From NCBI GenBank assembly GCA_910584125.1, contig CAJTXU010000003.1, positions 205 through 64,204 on the forward strand: DNA of 64,000 nucleotides, written 5' to 3'. The notes under the pieces are model-generated. The model did not search any database, was not told where the DNA came from, and saw only the letters and a program-made list of their open reading frames with translations. The number at the start of each line of letters is the position of its first letter. Positions within the stretch are counted from its first letter, which is position 1. The stretch is from an uncultured Muribaculaceae bacterium (lineage in GTDB: Bacteria; Bacteroidota; Bacteroidia; Bacteroidales; Muribaculaceae). The position numbers were made by a program, and so were the translations under genes. This document shows positions 43,213 through 52,800 of this stretch, in pieces.

Positions 43213-44355
43213 TTATCTCTGGGAGACTCTGAATCCGACTCCCTCCTTGGAGGCAGAGAGCGGGAACATCGTCTCGACGTCAGGAATGTCAGACGGAAGA
43301 ATGACATTCAGGAAGTTGTCGTCGGAGGAATTATAGTTGTCCTCGACGCGTGTGCAGAAATTGGGAATCACGTGGTTCTCGATCATCGTCACGATATCAC
43401 GCGCGTTACCGAAATAGCGGCGTTTGCGTAGCCGGGAGATGACCTCCGTCAGCCTATGCTCCGTTTCAATCGACAGGTCGAAGCCGTATTTCGCGAAGCG
43501 CTTCAAGGCGATTTCCATCAGTTCGTCACCGGTGAAATCCTTGAAATCAATCACGGTGGGGAACCTTGAAGTGAGTCCCGGATTGGTGGCGAGCATCCTC
43601 TTGATCGAATCGGGATATCCCGCGCCGATCACCATGACGTTGGCGTTCTCGTCGCTGAGCACCGGCATCAAGGCTTCGATGACCCTGTGGCCGAAGTCCT
43701 TCGAATCGCTGTCGTCGGCGGTCAGAGAGTACATCTCGTCGATGAAGAGCACACCGCCATGCGCCTCGTGGATCTTGGCGAGGATTTTCTCCTCGGTCTC
43801 GCCGATATACCGGCCGACGAGTGTGGCACGGTTGACCTCGACGAACGCACCGCCTCTCAGGATGCCTTCGCCAACGAATATCCTGGCGATGAGGCGCGCC
43901 ACGGTCGTCTTGCCCGTTCCGGGGTTGCCGGTGAGGAGCATGTGGGGGAGGCGTTTGGGAATCTCGACGCCCATCGCCTTCCGCATGGCCATGACGCGGC
44001 GGTAGGCCAATTGCCGTCTCACCTCGGCTTTGACCTCGGCTATCCCGGTCATAGCCTCAAGTTCGGCGAGAGAATCAGACTTTTCCGAGAGAGCCACGGG
44101 GTCGTCAGTCTTCGTTTCCTGTGTTGCAACGCGGTCAAGAATCTCGGACTTATCGGATACCCCGGACTTGTCGGACACCTTGGACTTATTGGCATCCTGG
44201 GGCTCATCTTCGGCATCCTCGGCCTTATCGGGTTGCAGAAAGAGCGGCTTGCCCGCAAAGGGGTCGGTCTTTTTGCTTTTCTCGATTTCGCGGACCCGCG
44301 AAATGAAGTCACAGACGAGCTGGTTGATTTCTTCGGGTGTTGGAGGAGTATACAT
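43213..44355 (-). CDS. CbxX/CfxQ (SpoVK-like) AAA+ ATPase
   Basis: 380 aa. A short N-terminal helix and a low-complexity Lys/Ser/Asp linker with repeated DKS units (about 57-72) precede the AAA+ module. Walker A is GNPGTGKT (143-150), Walker B VLFIDE (202-207), a pore-type loop lies in LVGRYIGETEEK (179-190), the arginine finger in LTSRFP (about Arg264) and sensor 2 in FGNARDI. CbxX-type ATPases remodel protein partners (Rubisco activase, type VII secretion, sporulation). Here the clients are presumably the HEPN or LRR proteins around it. Two tandem operator-bearing promoters drive it. Confidence 0.88.
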   Translation of the reverse strand: MYTPPTPEEINQLVCDFISRVREIEKSKKTDPFAGKPLFLQPDKAEDAEDEPQDANKSKVSDKSGVSDKSEILDRVATQETKTDDPVALSEKSDSLAELEAMTGIAEVKAEVRRQLAYRRVMAMRKAMGVEIPKRLPHMLLTGNPGTGKTTVARLIARIFVGEGILRGGAFVEVNRATLVGRYIGETEEKILAKIHEAHGGVLFIDEMYSLTADDSDSKDFGHRVIEALMPVLSDENANVMVIGAGYPDSIKRMLATNPGLTSRFPTVIDFKDFTGDELMEIALKRFAKYGFDLSIETEHRLTEVISRLRKRRYFGNARDIVTMIENHVIPNFCTRVEDNYNSSDDNFLNVILPSDIPDVETMFPLSASKEGVGFRVSQR

Positions 44356-44376
44356 AGCTTTTCAGTTTTAGTGCTG

Positions 44377-44411
44377 CAAAGATAAACTCCGATAGTGAAG
44401 AAATACTTCAC
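44377..44411 (-). promoter_or_regulatory. Operator-promoter, AAA+ gene proximal copy
   Basis: Minus strand: palindrome at 44395-44411 (on + GTGAAGAAATACTTCAC), then 10 bp, then -7 TATCTTTG (44377-44384). The palindrome occupies the place of the -33 box. A 40-bp block (44376-44415) is identical to 44455-44494. Confidence 0.8.
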
Positions 44412-44455
44412 GATTGAAAAATTCTTCGTTTTCGAAGATTATCAGGTTTCTGCCG

Positions 44456-44490
44456 CAAAGATAAACTCCGATAGTGAAGAAATACTTCAC
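44456..44490 (-). promoter_or_regulatory. Operator-promoter, AAA+ gene distal copy
   Basis: Same architecture 79 bp further upstream: palindrome 44474-44490, 10-bp gap, -7 TATCTTTG 44456-44463. Between the two copies is a small hairpin (TCTTCG-TTTT-CGAAGA, around 44423-44438). The AAA+ gene is thus served by a duplicated promoter. Confidence 0.8.
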
Positions 44491-44526
44491 GATTTGAAAT
44501 AAAATTTCTTTCTTGAACAATTCTTC

Positions 44527-46887
44527 TCATTTCGTCTGAGACGGATCTTGCCACTTATGGAACGCATCCTTGCCGATTGTCTTTACGCTGTCAGGAATGT
44601 CTATCTCTTTCAATACCTGGCAATAGCTGAAAGCACGTTTCCCGATTTCCACAACCGAAGATGGTATCTTGACTGACTCTAGAAAAAGGCACTCGTAAAA
44701 AGCTCCTTCATCGATAATCCTCACGGTAGGGGGAATTATCACATTTTGGAGGAAAGAGCAGTTCCTGAACGACTCCTCTCCGATTGCCGTGACTTTGTAG
44801 GTATTGTCTCCGTCGGAGAATTCCGATGGGATGGAGAGAGTGCCATCCTTTACGTTCCCATCCTCGTTGTCGGTAGGCCCATATGTCGCCACTTCCGTGC
44901 GGTCTTTATTTATCGGTCGGTATATTACCTCCTTATGGTAAATTAAATCGGGAATACGAACCGACATATCTTCATCTTTCTCAAAAACTATTCTTTCGAG
45001 ATTGGGAAGGCAGGACTTACGGCGAATGAAATTTTCAGGGATGGACTTGATGCCGTGTAATCGGATTTCGGTAACCGACTCGTAGACATCGTCCAGATCG
45101 ATGCCGCGAAACCTTTTGTGTAGTTCCCTATCTATAAATGGACGCAGGGTTATGGATTTTTTACCGCGTGCGATTCTATTGAGAAGAACGTGCTGATAGA
45201 GTTCGTCATCGATAGTGAAATCGGCCACTACCTTGTAAATATTACCATCCTGAGTGGCGCGACACTGATTGGGAAGATAAATGCAATCCTTTCTTTTCCA
45301 ATACTCCGCACCTCCTGTAAACTCCGGTATATTCTGGCAGTTGTCAAAAGCACTCCGGCCAATATCAGTCAAAGAATCGGGCAGCGCAAACTCTTTGTGC
45401 GGATAGTTTCTCGGAAACCAGGTTAATGTGTGTGGAATACCGGTGTCAGACTCAACGCCGTAAAGAACTCCGTCGATAACTTTGAAATGGCCGTGCTCAT
45501 CGCACGTCACAGTTTCAAGATAGGGAACCTCATAAAGATAAATTTCTGAAAGAGTATTTGAAATATGGATACTCTTGAGGTTCTTGCTTGAGGCGTTAAA
45601 TGATCTTACCAGATAATATCTTCCGTCGACAAGAATAGCCTGAGGGATTCTGATATGGGTCGTGTTGGCGTCCACTCCGGAGATAAAGCACGCTCCGTTT
45701 TCATACAACTTGAAAATCATGCCATTGACATGGGCTTCATCTCCCCTCCGTTTGGCTATTATGACATAGGGCATAAAGGTAGAGAGCAGATAGGATATGG
45801 CTTCGTCGAGATACTCTCTCGTATCTTCAGTGTATTCGGGCTTCTTCCAAACACTGTCTATCGGATGAAGCAGAAAGGAGAATACACCACCGATATTTGA
45901 GCCCATCTGCTTTTTACAGACAATCCTCCTGAGGTTGGGAAGACATGACGTGTCGCGGATGAAGTCGTCGGGAATTCTGTCCCAACCGTATAGTTGGATT
46001 TCGGTGACTGATTCGTAGACAGAGTCAAGGTCGATACCCACAAGACGGTAAAGTCCATTTTCGTCGGGGGCAAGGTAACGGTGGAGAACCAAAGTCTTTA
46101 CGTGTGTGGGGATATGTTTGAGGACAAACGTGTGGTAAGTATAGTAGCGGTTGTTCGTTTTGAGTTTTGTCTCGACAAATATCTTTCCGTCTTCGGTCTG
46201 GCAACGCATGAGGCCCTTGCATCTCGTTGCCAAGAGGTGTCTCTCTTGCCAATAGCCGCTTCCACCGATAAAGGAGGGAATTGTCTTGCAGTTCTGAAAA
46301 GCGTAATCAGCGATATCTTTCATGGAATTGGGCAAATGGAACTGCCCTTCGCTGTAATGGGGAGGGAACCACTTCAATTCGACCGGGATGTTGTTTTCAA
46401 GCCTGAAAACAGCGCCGTCTATTGTTGTGAATATGCCACCGGCATAGAATTCCACAGACTCGAGATCCGGAAATGGAAGAATTAAATACAATGTCCAATC
46501 GGGAAGTTCGAGATGTCTGAGACCGTCGATTTCGGAACACGGATTAAGCATCGTCACAAGATAATGGCGCCCATCGACAACGATGGCTTGTGGAACGCGA
46601 AGTTTGACAAGCGTGGAGTCGATGTCACATACCGAGCACATACCGTTCTCGGACAATTCATATGTGACGCCGTTATGACAGGCGAAATTGCTTCTGCCAT
46701 TTACAGATGTTTTGGCAGCTTCAATAATGTACGAAGCGCGTGATGACATCAATGACGACAGGATTTCCTTTACCAACTCTCTTGTTGATTCTCTCTCGTC
46801 TTCCAGAAAGAACAGCTGTGAACGGTAATTTTTATTGTTTTCGGAAATGATGCTTTCGCGAATCGACTGGAAATTTCTTGTTTTCAT
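44527..46887 (-). CDS. Cytosolic BspA-type leucine-rich-repeat protein (786 aa)
   Basis: No signal peptide. A helical N-terminal head (1-60) is followed by two long homologous modules (about 85-320 and 395-640). Each opens with PQAI-V/L-VDGR-Y/H-YLV and contains a YWF/WFP...LP-S-DI...AF-NC-IP-F-GG-YW block. The C-terminal 100 residues are classic LRR_5 units (VTAIGEESFRNCSFLQNVII; VVEIGKRAFSYCQVLKEIDI). Such repeats bind proteins; with no export signal the target is intracellular, which suits a sensor or adaptor. It is paralogous over its length to the gene upstream (47001-49766). Its own operator-promoter lies at 46909-46943. Confidence 0.75.
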   Translation of the reverse strand: MKTRNFQSIRESIISENNKNYRSQLFFLEDERESTRELVKEILSSLMSSRASYIIEAAKTSVNGRSNFACHNGVTYELSENGMCSVCDIDSTLVKLRVPQAIVVDGRHYLVTMLNPCSEIDGLRHLELPDWTLYLILPFPDLESVEFYAGGIFTTIDGAVFRLENNIPVELKWFPPHYSEGQFHLPNSMKDIADYAFQNCKTIPSFIGGSGYWQERHLLATRCKGLMRCQTEDGKIFVETKLKTNNRYYTYHTFVLKHIPTHVKTLVLHRYLAPDENGLYRLVGIDLDSVYESVTEIQLYGWDRIPDDFIRDTSCLPNLRRIVCKKQMGSNIGGVFSFLLHPIDSVWKKPEYTEDTREYLDEAISYLLSTFMPYVIIAKRRGDEAHVNGMIFKLYENGACFISGVDANTTHIRIPQAILVDGRYYLVRSFNASSKNLKSIHISNTLSEIYLYEVPYLETVTCDEHGHFKVIDGVLYGVESDTGIPHTLTWFPRNYPHKEFALPDSLTDIGRSAFDNCQNIPEFTGGAEYWKRKDCIYLPNQCRATQDGNIYKVVADFTIDDELYQHVLLNRIARGKKSITLRPFIDRELHKRFRGIDLDDVYESVTEIRLHGIKSIPENFIRRKSCLPNLERIVFEKDEDMSVRIPDLIYHKEVIYRPINKDRTEVATYGPTDNEDGNVKDGTLSIPSEFSDGDNTYKVTAIGEESFRNCSFLQNVIIPPTVRIIDEGAFYECLFLESVKIPSSVVEIGKRAFSYCQVLKEIDIPDSVKTIGKDAFHKWQDPSQTK

Positions 46888-46908
46888 TGTTTGTCAGGTT
46901 TTGTGCTG

Positions 46909-46943
46909 CAAAGATAAGCTCCGATAGTGAAGAAATACTTCAC
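46909..46943 (-). promoter_or_regulatory. Operator-promoter for the 786-aa LRR gene
   Basis: Palindrome 46927-46943, 10-bp gap, -7 TATCTTTG 46909-46916. The block differs from the AAA+ copies by one base in the region between the palindrome and the -7 box. Confidence 0.8.
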
Positions 46944-47000
46944 GATTGAAAAAAGATTGATTTTTGATGAAGCGTGCTTGTGCCAAAGCTCTTTCGGAAT

Positions 47001-49766
47001 CTAATCGGGAGAAAAGATGTCTTTGCCGATAGCTATTACCGAAGGGGGGAGGGGCGGTGGTGACAATCTTTTACAGGAACTAAACGCGTAGTCCCCGATG
47101 ACGCGCACGGATTCTGGAATTACAACCGATTCGAGATTCTTACATCCTTGGAAAGCGTATGGCCTGATTTCGACTACGGATGATGGAATTTCGAATACTC
47201 TTCCGTTTTTACATGCCGGATACTTGATCAGCATGGTTTTCGAGGCGTTATAGAGTACGCCGTCGACTGAGCGGAATGCCGGGTTGTCTTCTTTGACGTT
47301 TATTTCAGCAAGATAATGCATTCCTGCCAACATATTCCCGCAAAGAGATACTAATGAGGCGGGAATTGATAGACGAATTAATCTGCAACCCCAGAAGGCC
47401 TCATCTCCGATTCTGATGACTGACTCCGGTATGTATATCCCCGTCAGCCGGGTGCAACCGAAGAAAGCCCGTTGTCCAATCTCGACAACCGATGATGGAA
47501 TGACAACACTCATAAGACCTTCACATTTTGCGAATGCCTCCTCTTCGATGATTCTTACTGTATCGGGAATGGTCACATCTTCAAGAACGCATTGATGCTT
47601 AAAAGACGCTTTTCCTATGGAAGTCACTTTGTAGGTATCCTCGCCGTCAGATATAACTCCCGGAATAGAGAGATTCCTGAAGTGGAAATCACGGGAAACG
47701 CTGTCGATTGCTACTTCATCGCGGTCTCGCGTTGTCGGGCGCAGGACAAGACCTTTATGGAAGGCTAAATCCGGAATGTCATGCATGAATTCATCCTCAT
47801 GCGTAAAAATATTATCCACATTCGGAAGCATATCCGAGTTGCGAATGAAATTTTCAGGGCCGCTGGAGACTCCATAAAGATGGATTTCCGTTACGGATTC
47901 GCAAACAGAATCCAGATCTATGCCATGAAGGACAATCGATTCACTTCGGTCTATATAGAAATCCAAAGATAAGGACTTTTGCGGTCTGCCAATTTTTTTC
48001 AGCAAAGCGAAACTGTAGTAGCCGCCGTGCTTGTCATCTTGAAATATGTTTGGCCACTTCCAGTATAAGTTGGCTACCACTTCGAAAACATTTCCATCCT
48101 TAGTCATATATCCTGATGGGATTTCTATGGTGTCATGGGAGCTCCAATATTTTGATTCTCCTCTGAAAATGGGTATGTTTTTGCATCGCCATAATGCTTC
48201 GAACTCAAAACGGTTTAAATCGGCGGGCAATTGGAACTCCTCACCATGATAATTCGGAGGGAACCAGACCATGTCGCATCCCGAAGAATGTTTAGATGAT
48301 GTATACAGAGCTCCGTTATCAACCCAGTACTCACCATTCTTGTCGGAAGAGATAGACTCAAGCGACGAGAAAGATGTCAAATTCAAATGCTTGAGAAGGA
48401 TTATGGTATTGGAGAGGTGCAGTGTCTTCAGGGATGGCCTAACGACAGTCTGTTCCAACCATAAAGCTATTACGAGATAATACTTGCCGTCTACAAGTAT
48501 GGCCTGTGGTATGGAGACATGTGTGACGTCCTTGTCAATGTCAAAGACAGAGCATATGCCACTCGCATATAGCCGGAATTTCAGTCCGGCGAAATATGCC
48601 CCATAGGCGGTTCTGTCAGCCTTTTCAATACGTGGCGTGTCGGTCGAGAGAAGATAGGATAAGGTCTCTTCGACATATTTGTCAGGAATCGGCGACAGTT
48701 TTTTATTAATGGTATCAAGTACTCCCCATCCCCAGTAACCCAGCATACTTGAAAATACGTTCCCGATTTTGGCATGACACTCCTTATGAAGAGTGATTTC
48801 CCTGAGATTCGGAAGAAATGATCTGTCTTGAATAAAATCTTCCGGTATCTCCTTGAATCCGTATAAATGGATTTCCTTGATGGAAGCATTGACTTTATCC
48901 AAAGCTATTCCTTCGAGAATATATTGAACATGAAATTCGGGATTCAGATAACGATGGAGAGTCAGGATATCCCGATCCCTCGGGATATCTTTCAGAACGA
49001 AATGCTTGAACCTTTCACGACATCGGACTTTCGGTTCAATCTCAATATAGTTGTTTCCGTCTTCGGTCTGTATGATCCGTGGAAATTCGCTCCTCTTAAT
49101 AATAGCGCAATAATGTTTCCAATACAGTCTCGCCCCGGTAAAGTCCGGGATTTTTTTGCAGTTCCTAAAAGAAAAAATAGAGATGTTATATACAGAATCG
49201 GGTAACTTAAAGCTGTCATGTTCATAATTTGAAGGGAAAAATTTCAATACCACAGGTATATTGTTCTCGAGCCGATATACTGCGCCTTCGATTGTGGAGA
49301 AAACCAATTCATTTTCAAACTTGACGGTCTGGAGATTAGGCATCTTGTCGAGGGATAGGACGAAGAGCCATTCAGGCAATCGTAGATATATTAGATTCAG
49401 ACATTCGTCGTCAAGGTCGAATTGTGTGACGAGATAGTATTTATCCTCGACAAGGACAGCTCGAGGAATACGCACGCTGGTTTGTTTATTGTCGATCCGA
49501 ATTACGCAACACTGGCCGTCGGAGGTCAATCTGAAGGTTATTCCTTTGTCGGTAGCCAAAGCTCCGGGACCGAGGTTTTTATGGATATTGTTTGTTTTGA
49601 TGATAAATGAAGATGGTGATGATGCCAGATAGGTTATAATGTCTTGGATGAGTTCGTTGACAATGTCAGTACGGTCCTCGTCTATCCATATGCCATTGTC
49701 TTTATTAGCCTTTTCCAAAACGAATCTCTCGCGGAGGCTTGCCAATTGTTTATCTTCATTATTCAT
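47001..49766 (-). CDS. Cytosolic BspA-type leucine-rich-repeat protein (921 aa)
   Basis: Paralogue of the 786-aa LRR protein with the same plan: helical head (NEDKQLASLRERF...DIVNELIQDIITYLAS), two long modules (IPRAVLVEDKYYLV... and IPQAILVDGKYYLV...) and a longer LRR_5 tail (about 740-921) with six or more units (IRIGDEAFWGCRLIRLSI; VVEIRPYAFQGCKNLESVVI). No signal peptide. The start ATG 49766 was chosen because it aligns with the paralogue; the frame is open to TTG 49823, which would overlap the stop of the 1283-aa gene. It follows that gene without a promoter, so the two are cotranscribed. Confidence 0.75.
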   Translation of the reverse strand: MNNEDKQLASLRERFVLEKANKDNGIWIDEDRTDIVNELIQDIITYLASSPSSFIIKTNNIHKNLGPGALATDKGITFRLTSDGQCCVIRIDNKQTSVRIPRAVLVEDKYYLVTQFDLDDECLNLIYLRLPEWLFVLSLDKMPNLQTVKFENELVFSTIEGAVYRLENNIPVVLKFFPSNYEHDSFKLPDSVYNISIFSFRNCKKIPDFTGARLYWKHYCAIIKRSEFPRIIQTEDGNNYIEIEPKVRCRERFKHFVLKDIPRDRDILTLHRYLNPEFHVQYILEGIALDKVNASIKEIHLYGFKEIPEDFIQDRSFLPNLREITLHKECHAKIGNVFSSMLGYWGWGVLDTINKKLSPIPDKYVEETLSYLLSTDTPRIEKADRTAYGAYFAGLKFRLYASGICSVFDIDKDVTHVSIPQAILVDGKYYLVIALWLEQTVVRPSLKTLHLSNTIILLKHLNLTSFSSLESISSDKNGEYWVDNGALYTSSKHSSGCDMVWFPPNYHGEEFQLPADLNRFEFEALWRCKNIPIFRGESKYWSSHDTIEIPSGYMTKDGNVFEVVANLYWKWPNIFQDDKHGGYYSFALLKKIGRPQKSLSLDFYIDRSESIVLHGIDLDSVCESVTEIHLYGVSSGPENFIRNSDMLPNVDNIFTHEDEFMHDIPDLAFHKGLVLRPTTRDRDEVAIDSVSRDFHFRNLSIPGVISDGEDTYKVTSIGKASFKHQCVLEDVTIPDTVRIIEEEAFAKCEGLMSVVIPSSVVEIGQRAFFGCTRLTGIYIPESVIRIGDEAFWGCRLIRLSIPASLVSLCGNMLAGMHYLAEINVKEDNPAFRSVDGVLYNASKTMLIKYPACKNGRVFEIPSSVVEIRPYAFQGCKNLESVVIPESVRVIGDYAFSSCKRLSPPPLPPSVIAIGKDIFSPD

Positions 49767-49819
49767 GATTGTGCAGTTTTGATTGTTTTGGCCATTTGTC
49801 TGATTGAGAGCCATGGCTC

Positions 49820-52800
49820 TCAATCGAAATATTGCTTCGTTACCGGGAAAGTGGGTTTCTGGTAATTAGGGAGATCGACGTGAAGTCTACGCACTCGAGT
49901 ATCAAAAGTCGAGAAGTCTCTATCACGGTCGAAACCGACGTTATGGAAAAATATCTCATTCTCGGCGAAATCATAGTTCTTTTTCTTATGCACAAGTTCC
50001 AATATCTCAGGATAAAGATGGTAGAAATGCTCGATGACCTCGCTTCTGTTCGACTCGTCAAGGACTTTGCCGTTGTCTAAGAAGAATTGTTCAGCAAACA
50101 TTCCGGCAAACAGTGCAGCCGTGCCTATTTCGCCTTTGAGTCTTGCAAATTCTGAAATCGCAAAATATGAAGTGTATGTCGAAACTGGTGATAGTTTTCC
50201 GGCTATCGTAATATAGAATTGAGCTTCGTCAATGTTTCCAAGAAGATAATTGATCTCAGCCAGCTTGCCGAAGAAATATGGCCGATCTGTTGAGTTTGAA
50301 TTTTGTGATAAGACTATGTTGATCTGAGACCTCAAAGATCTGAGTGTGGCTTCATTATATCGTGTTAAATCAGCTGCATCAGTCAATGAACTTAACTTCA
50401 GCAAAAGGGCGTAAGGATCCTCCTCAATTTTATTGACCAATCCGTAATCTATATGATTGTCTTTATTTATTCCCCTTGAAAGAATATATCTTGCGGCATA
50501 GGGATGAATTTCATGATCTGGTTTGTTATTGACATGACCCCAAAGAATCTTCATTCCATCAATATCACCAGCCATGTCAAGCAAGGTTCCGAGGGCAACC
50601 TGAGCATCAGACAATCCCCTGTTTGCTGCACTTAAAAGATAATCTCCGGATTTTACGGAATCCAAAGGAACACCATATCCGTTGGCATGTTTTATTGACA
50701 TGATGTAATCGGCGATAGCATTCCTCAGAGAATCCGGTAAATCTTTTCTTGTCAAAGGAATTATTTGTTCGGTTGTGGTGATGTCCGGAGCCTGAGCGAT
50801 GAAATTGAACCAATCAGCGTAAAAGTCGGGCCCGAGAGTATATTTGCGGTTGGCTGTGTTGATGGAGTCTGCGATGTGGTAGTAATATCCGGTCATACGA
50901 TAGTCAGAATATCCTTTCTGGAAATTATTGTGTGCTCTTGCCGCAATTGCCTGTGGATCAAAATTAAGTTCATTTATTCTATCTTGAGAGAAGGTAATCT
51001 CTCCGTATCCCTTTCTTCCGTTGCCGTTAGCTTTCTCATTATATCTATTCGCGTCGGACAACAGACCTAACGACTGATATCTATCAGCCAGATATAATTG
51101 TGCGCTCAAAGAATTGAATAGTGAATCGGCATCGGTGGCATATGCCACTGCATCATAGATTGACGGACTGACCACATAATCTCCAGCCTTATCGGTCACA
51201 CCATAGCTGGTTATTTCACGTGCCATTGAAAGAGCCTCTTCTGTGGCTATATTGTCGGTGGAAGCCAGTGAGTCTATCACTGCCCAGTTCCGATGTGCTG
51301 TTTCGATATTCCGGTTGTTCCCGGAATAAAACAGTCCACTCACGGCGTCCGCAAGTTCCAAGTAGGAGGTTTTTGAACCCCGGTAGTTGTTGATGATGTC
51401 GCGCGCCTTATAGTGGTCGCCGGTGGCTGCCGCCAGATAGGCGGCGATGTCATGCCGTCTCGCCATCTCGGCATATTTGCCTGCCTCCGCGAAGTCGAAA
51501 GTTCCACCTTTGCCACGCATGAGCATCTCTGCCATTCTCAACGCAGGGATGGAGTCTGACGGATTTTTGGCGACATGCCGGGCATAGCGGTCTCTTGCCT
51601 TCATATACCAACGGGCCGCGTCGGGATATTCATGGTTGTTCGCAAGATAAACCGCGCGTGCATATGCCGCATGAGTGTTGCCAAACAAATTGGCTGCCCG
51701 CGTGTTGAATTCCGACGAATAAACGAATTTGCCGTCGGAGACGGCAAGAACAACCGAATATGCAATAAGTGCTGCAAGAAGAAGAACACCAACTCCACTG
51801 AAAGCCAAGCGCTTAATTTTTTTATTTTTCGCTTTCTTCTCCTCTTCTTTCTTTATTTTCTGTTCCTCCTCTTTGCGTGCCTTTTCTTCTTCTTCCCGTC
51901 TTCTTTCTTCTTCTTTACGGCCCTTTTCAATCTCAGCTCTTATGCAGACTGAGATTTCCTTTATGTCGGCCTTTTCCTCTGATAAATTGTTTATTGCTTT
52001 CAATAAGGCCTCATCCCTTTCGCGGCTCTCTTCGGCAGTTTTGTCAATTTTGCGATCTTGTTCCTCTTTCCAATTTTTGACCACGTCAACGAAAGCCTGA
52101 AAATCTTCGGAAGATACAGAATTTGCATTAATCAGTCCTCGCAAATCAATTCGGGAGAGCTCTTCTTCGAGGGCTTTTCTGACTTCATTGCTTAAAGACT
52201 GCAATGACTCTTCCAGTTCCCCCATCCTCTTTTCTATCGAGGCGAACTGACGGTCGTTCTGTTCCTCGATGAATTTTTTGAATTCGTCTACATCAAGGCT
52301 TTCCGACACTGCGTCTTCCTTCCTCACAAACTCATCCAGTATTTTGGTCTTCTCTCCTTCGTCGAGAAGGAGAATGATGCGGAGTTTGCTCCTGAACTCA
52401 TCGTCCTTGATGTTGCATTCGAGAAGTTTCTCGATGATGGCTCTGTTTTCCGAGTCCTCGATCAAGCCGGTGGCCCTCGCCATTATGGATTCGATTGCGG
52501 GATAAGGAATTTCGGTGGTGGGCATTTTCAGTTCCACCACTGCCCCGCCGAAAAGAAGCCCGGTGTTGATATCCAGTTCTTTACCATCCTCAACGTCAAC
52601 ACCGTTTCTCATAAAGAACGACTGAATCGTATATTGCGAGAAGCGTTTGATGCGCTTTTCGTAATAGCATACGGTTCTGCCGTCTCCCAATGTCTCTTTG
52701 CGAGGAATGGGAATAGTTTTTGTTTGTTTGCCTTTGGCTTCGGATTCTGTTTTTTCGGCTATCGACAGTTTCCGTATTACTTCGTTCTCGGCTTCGAACT

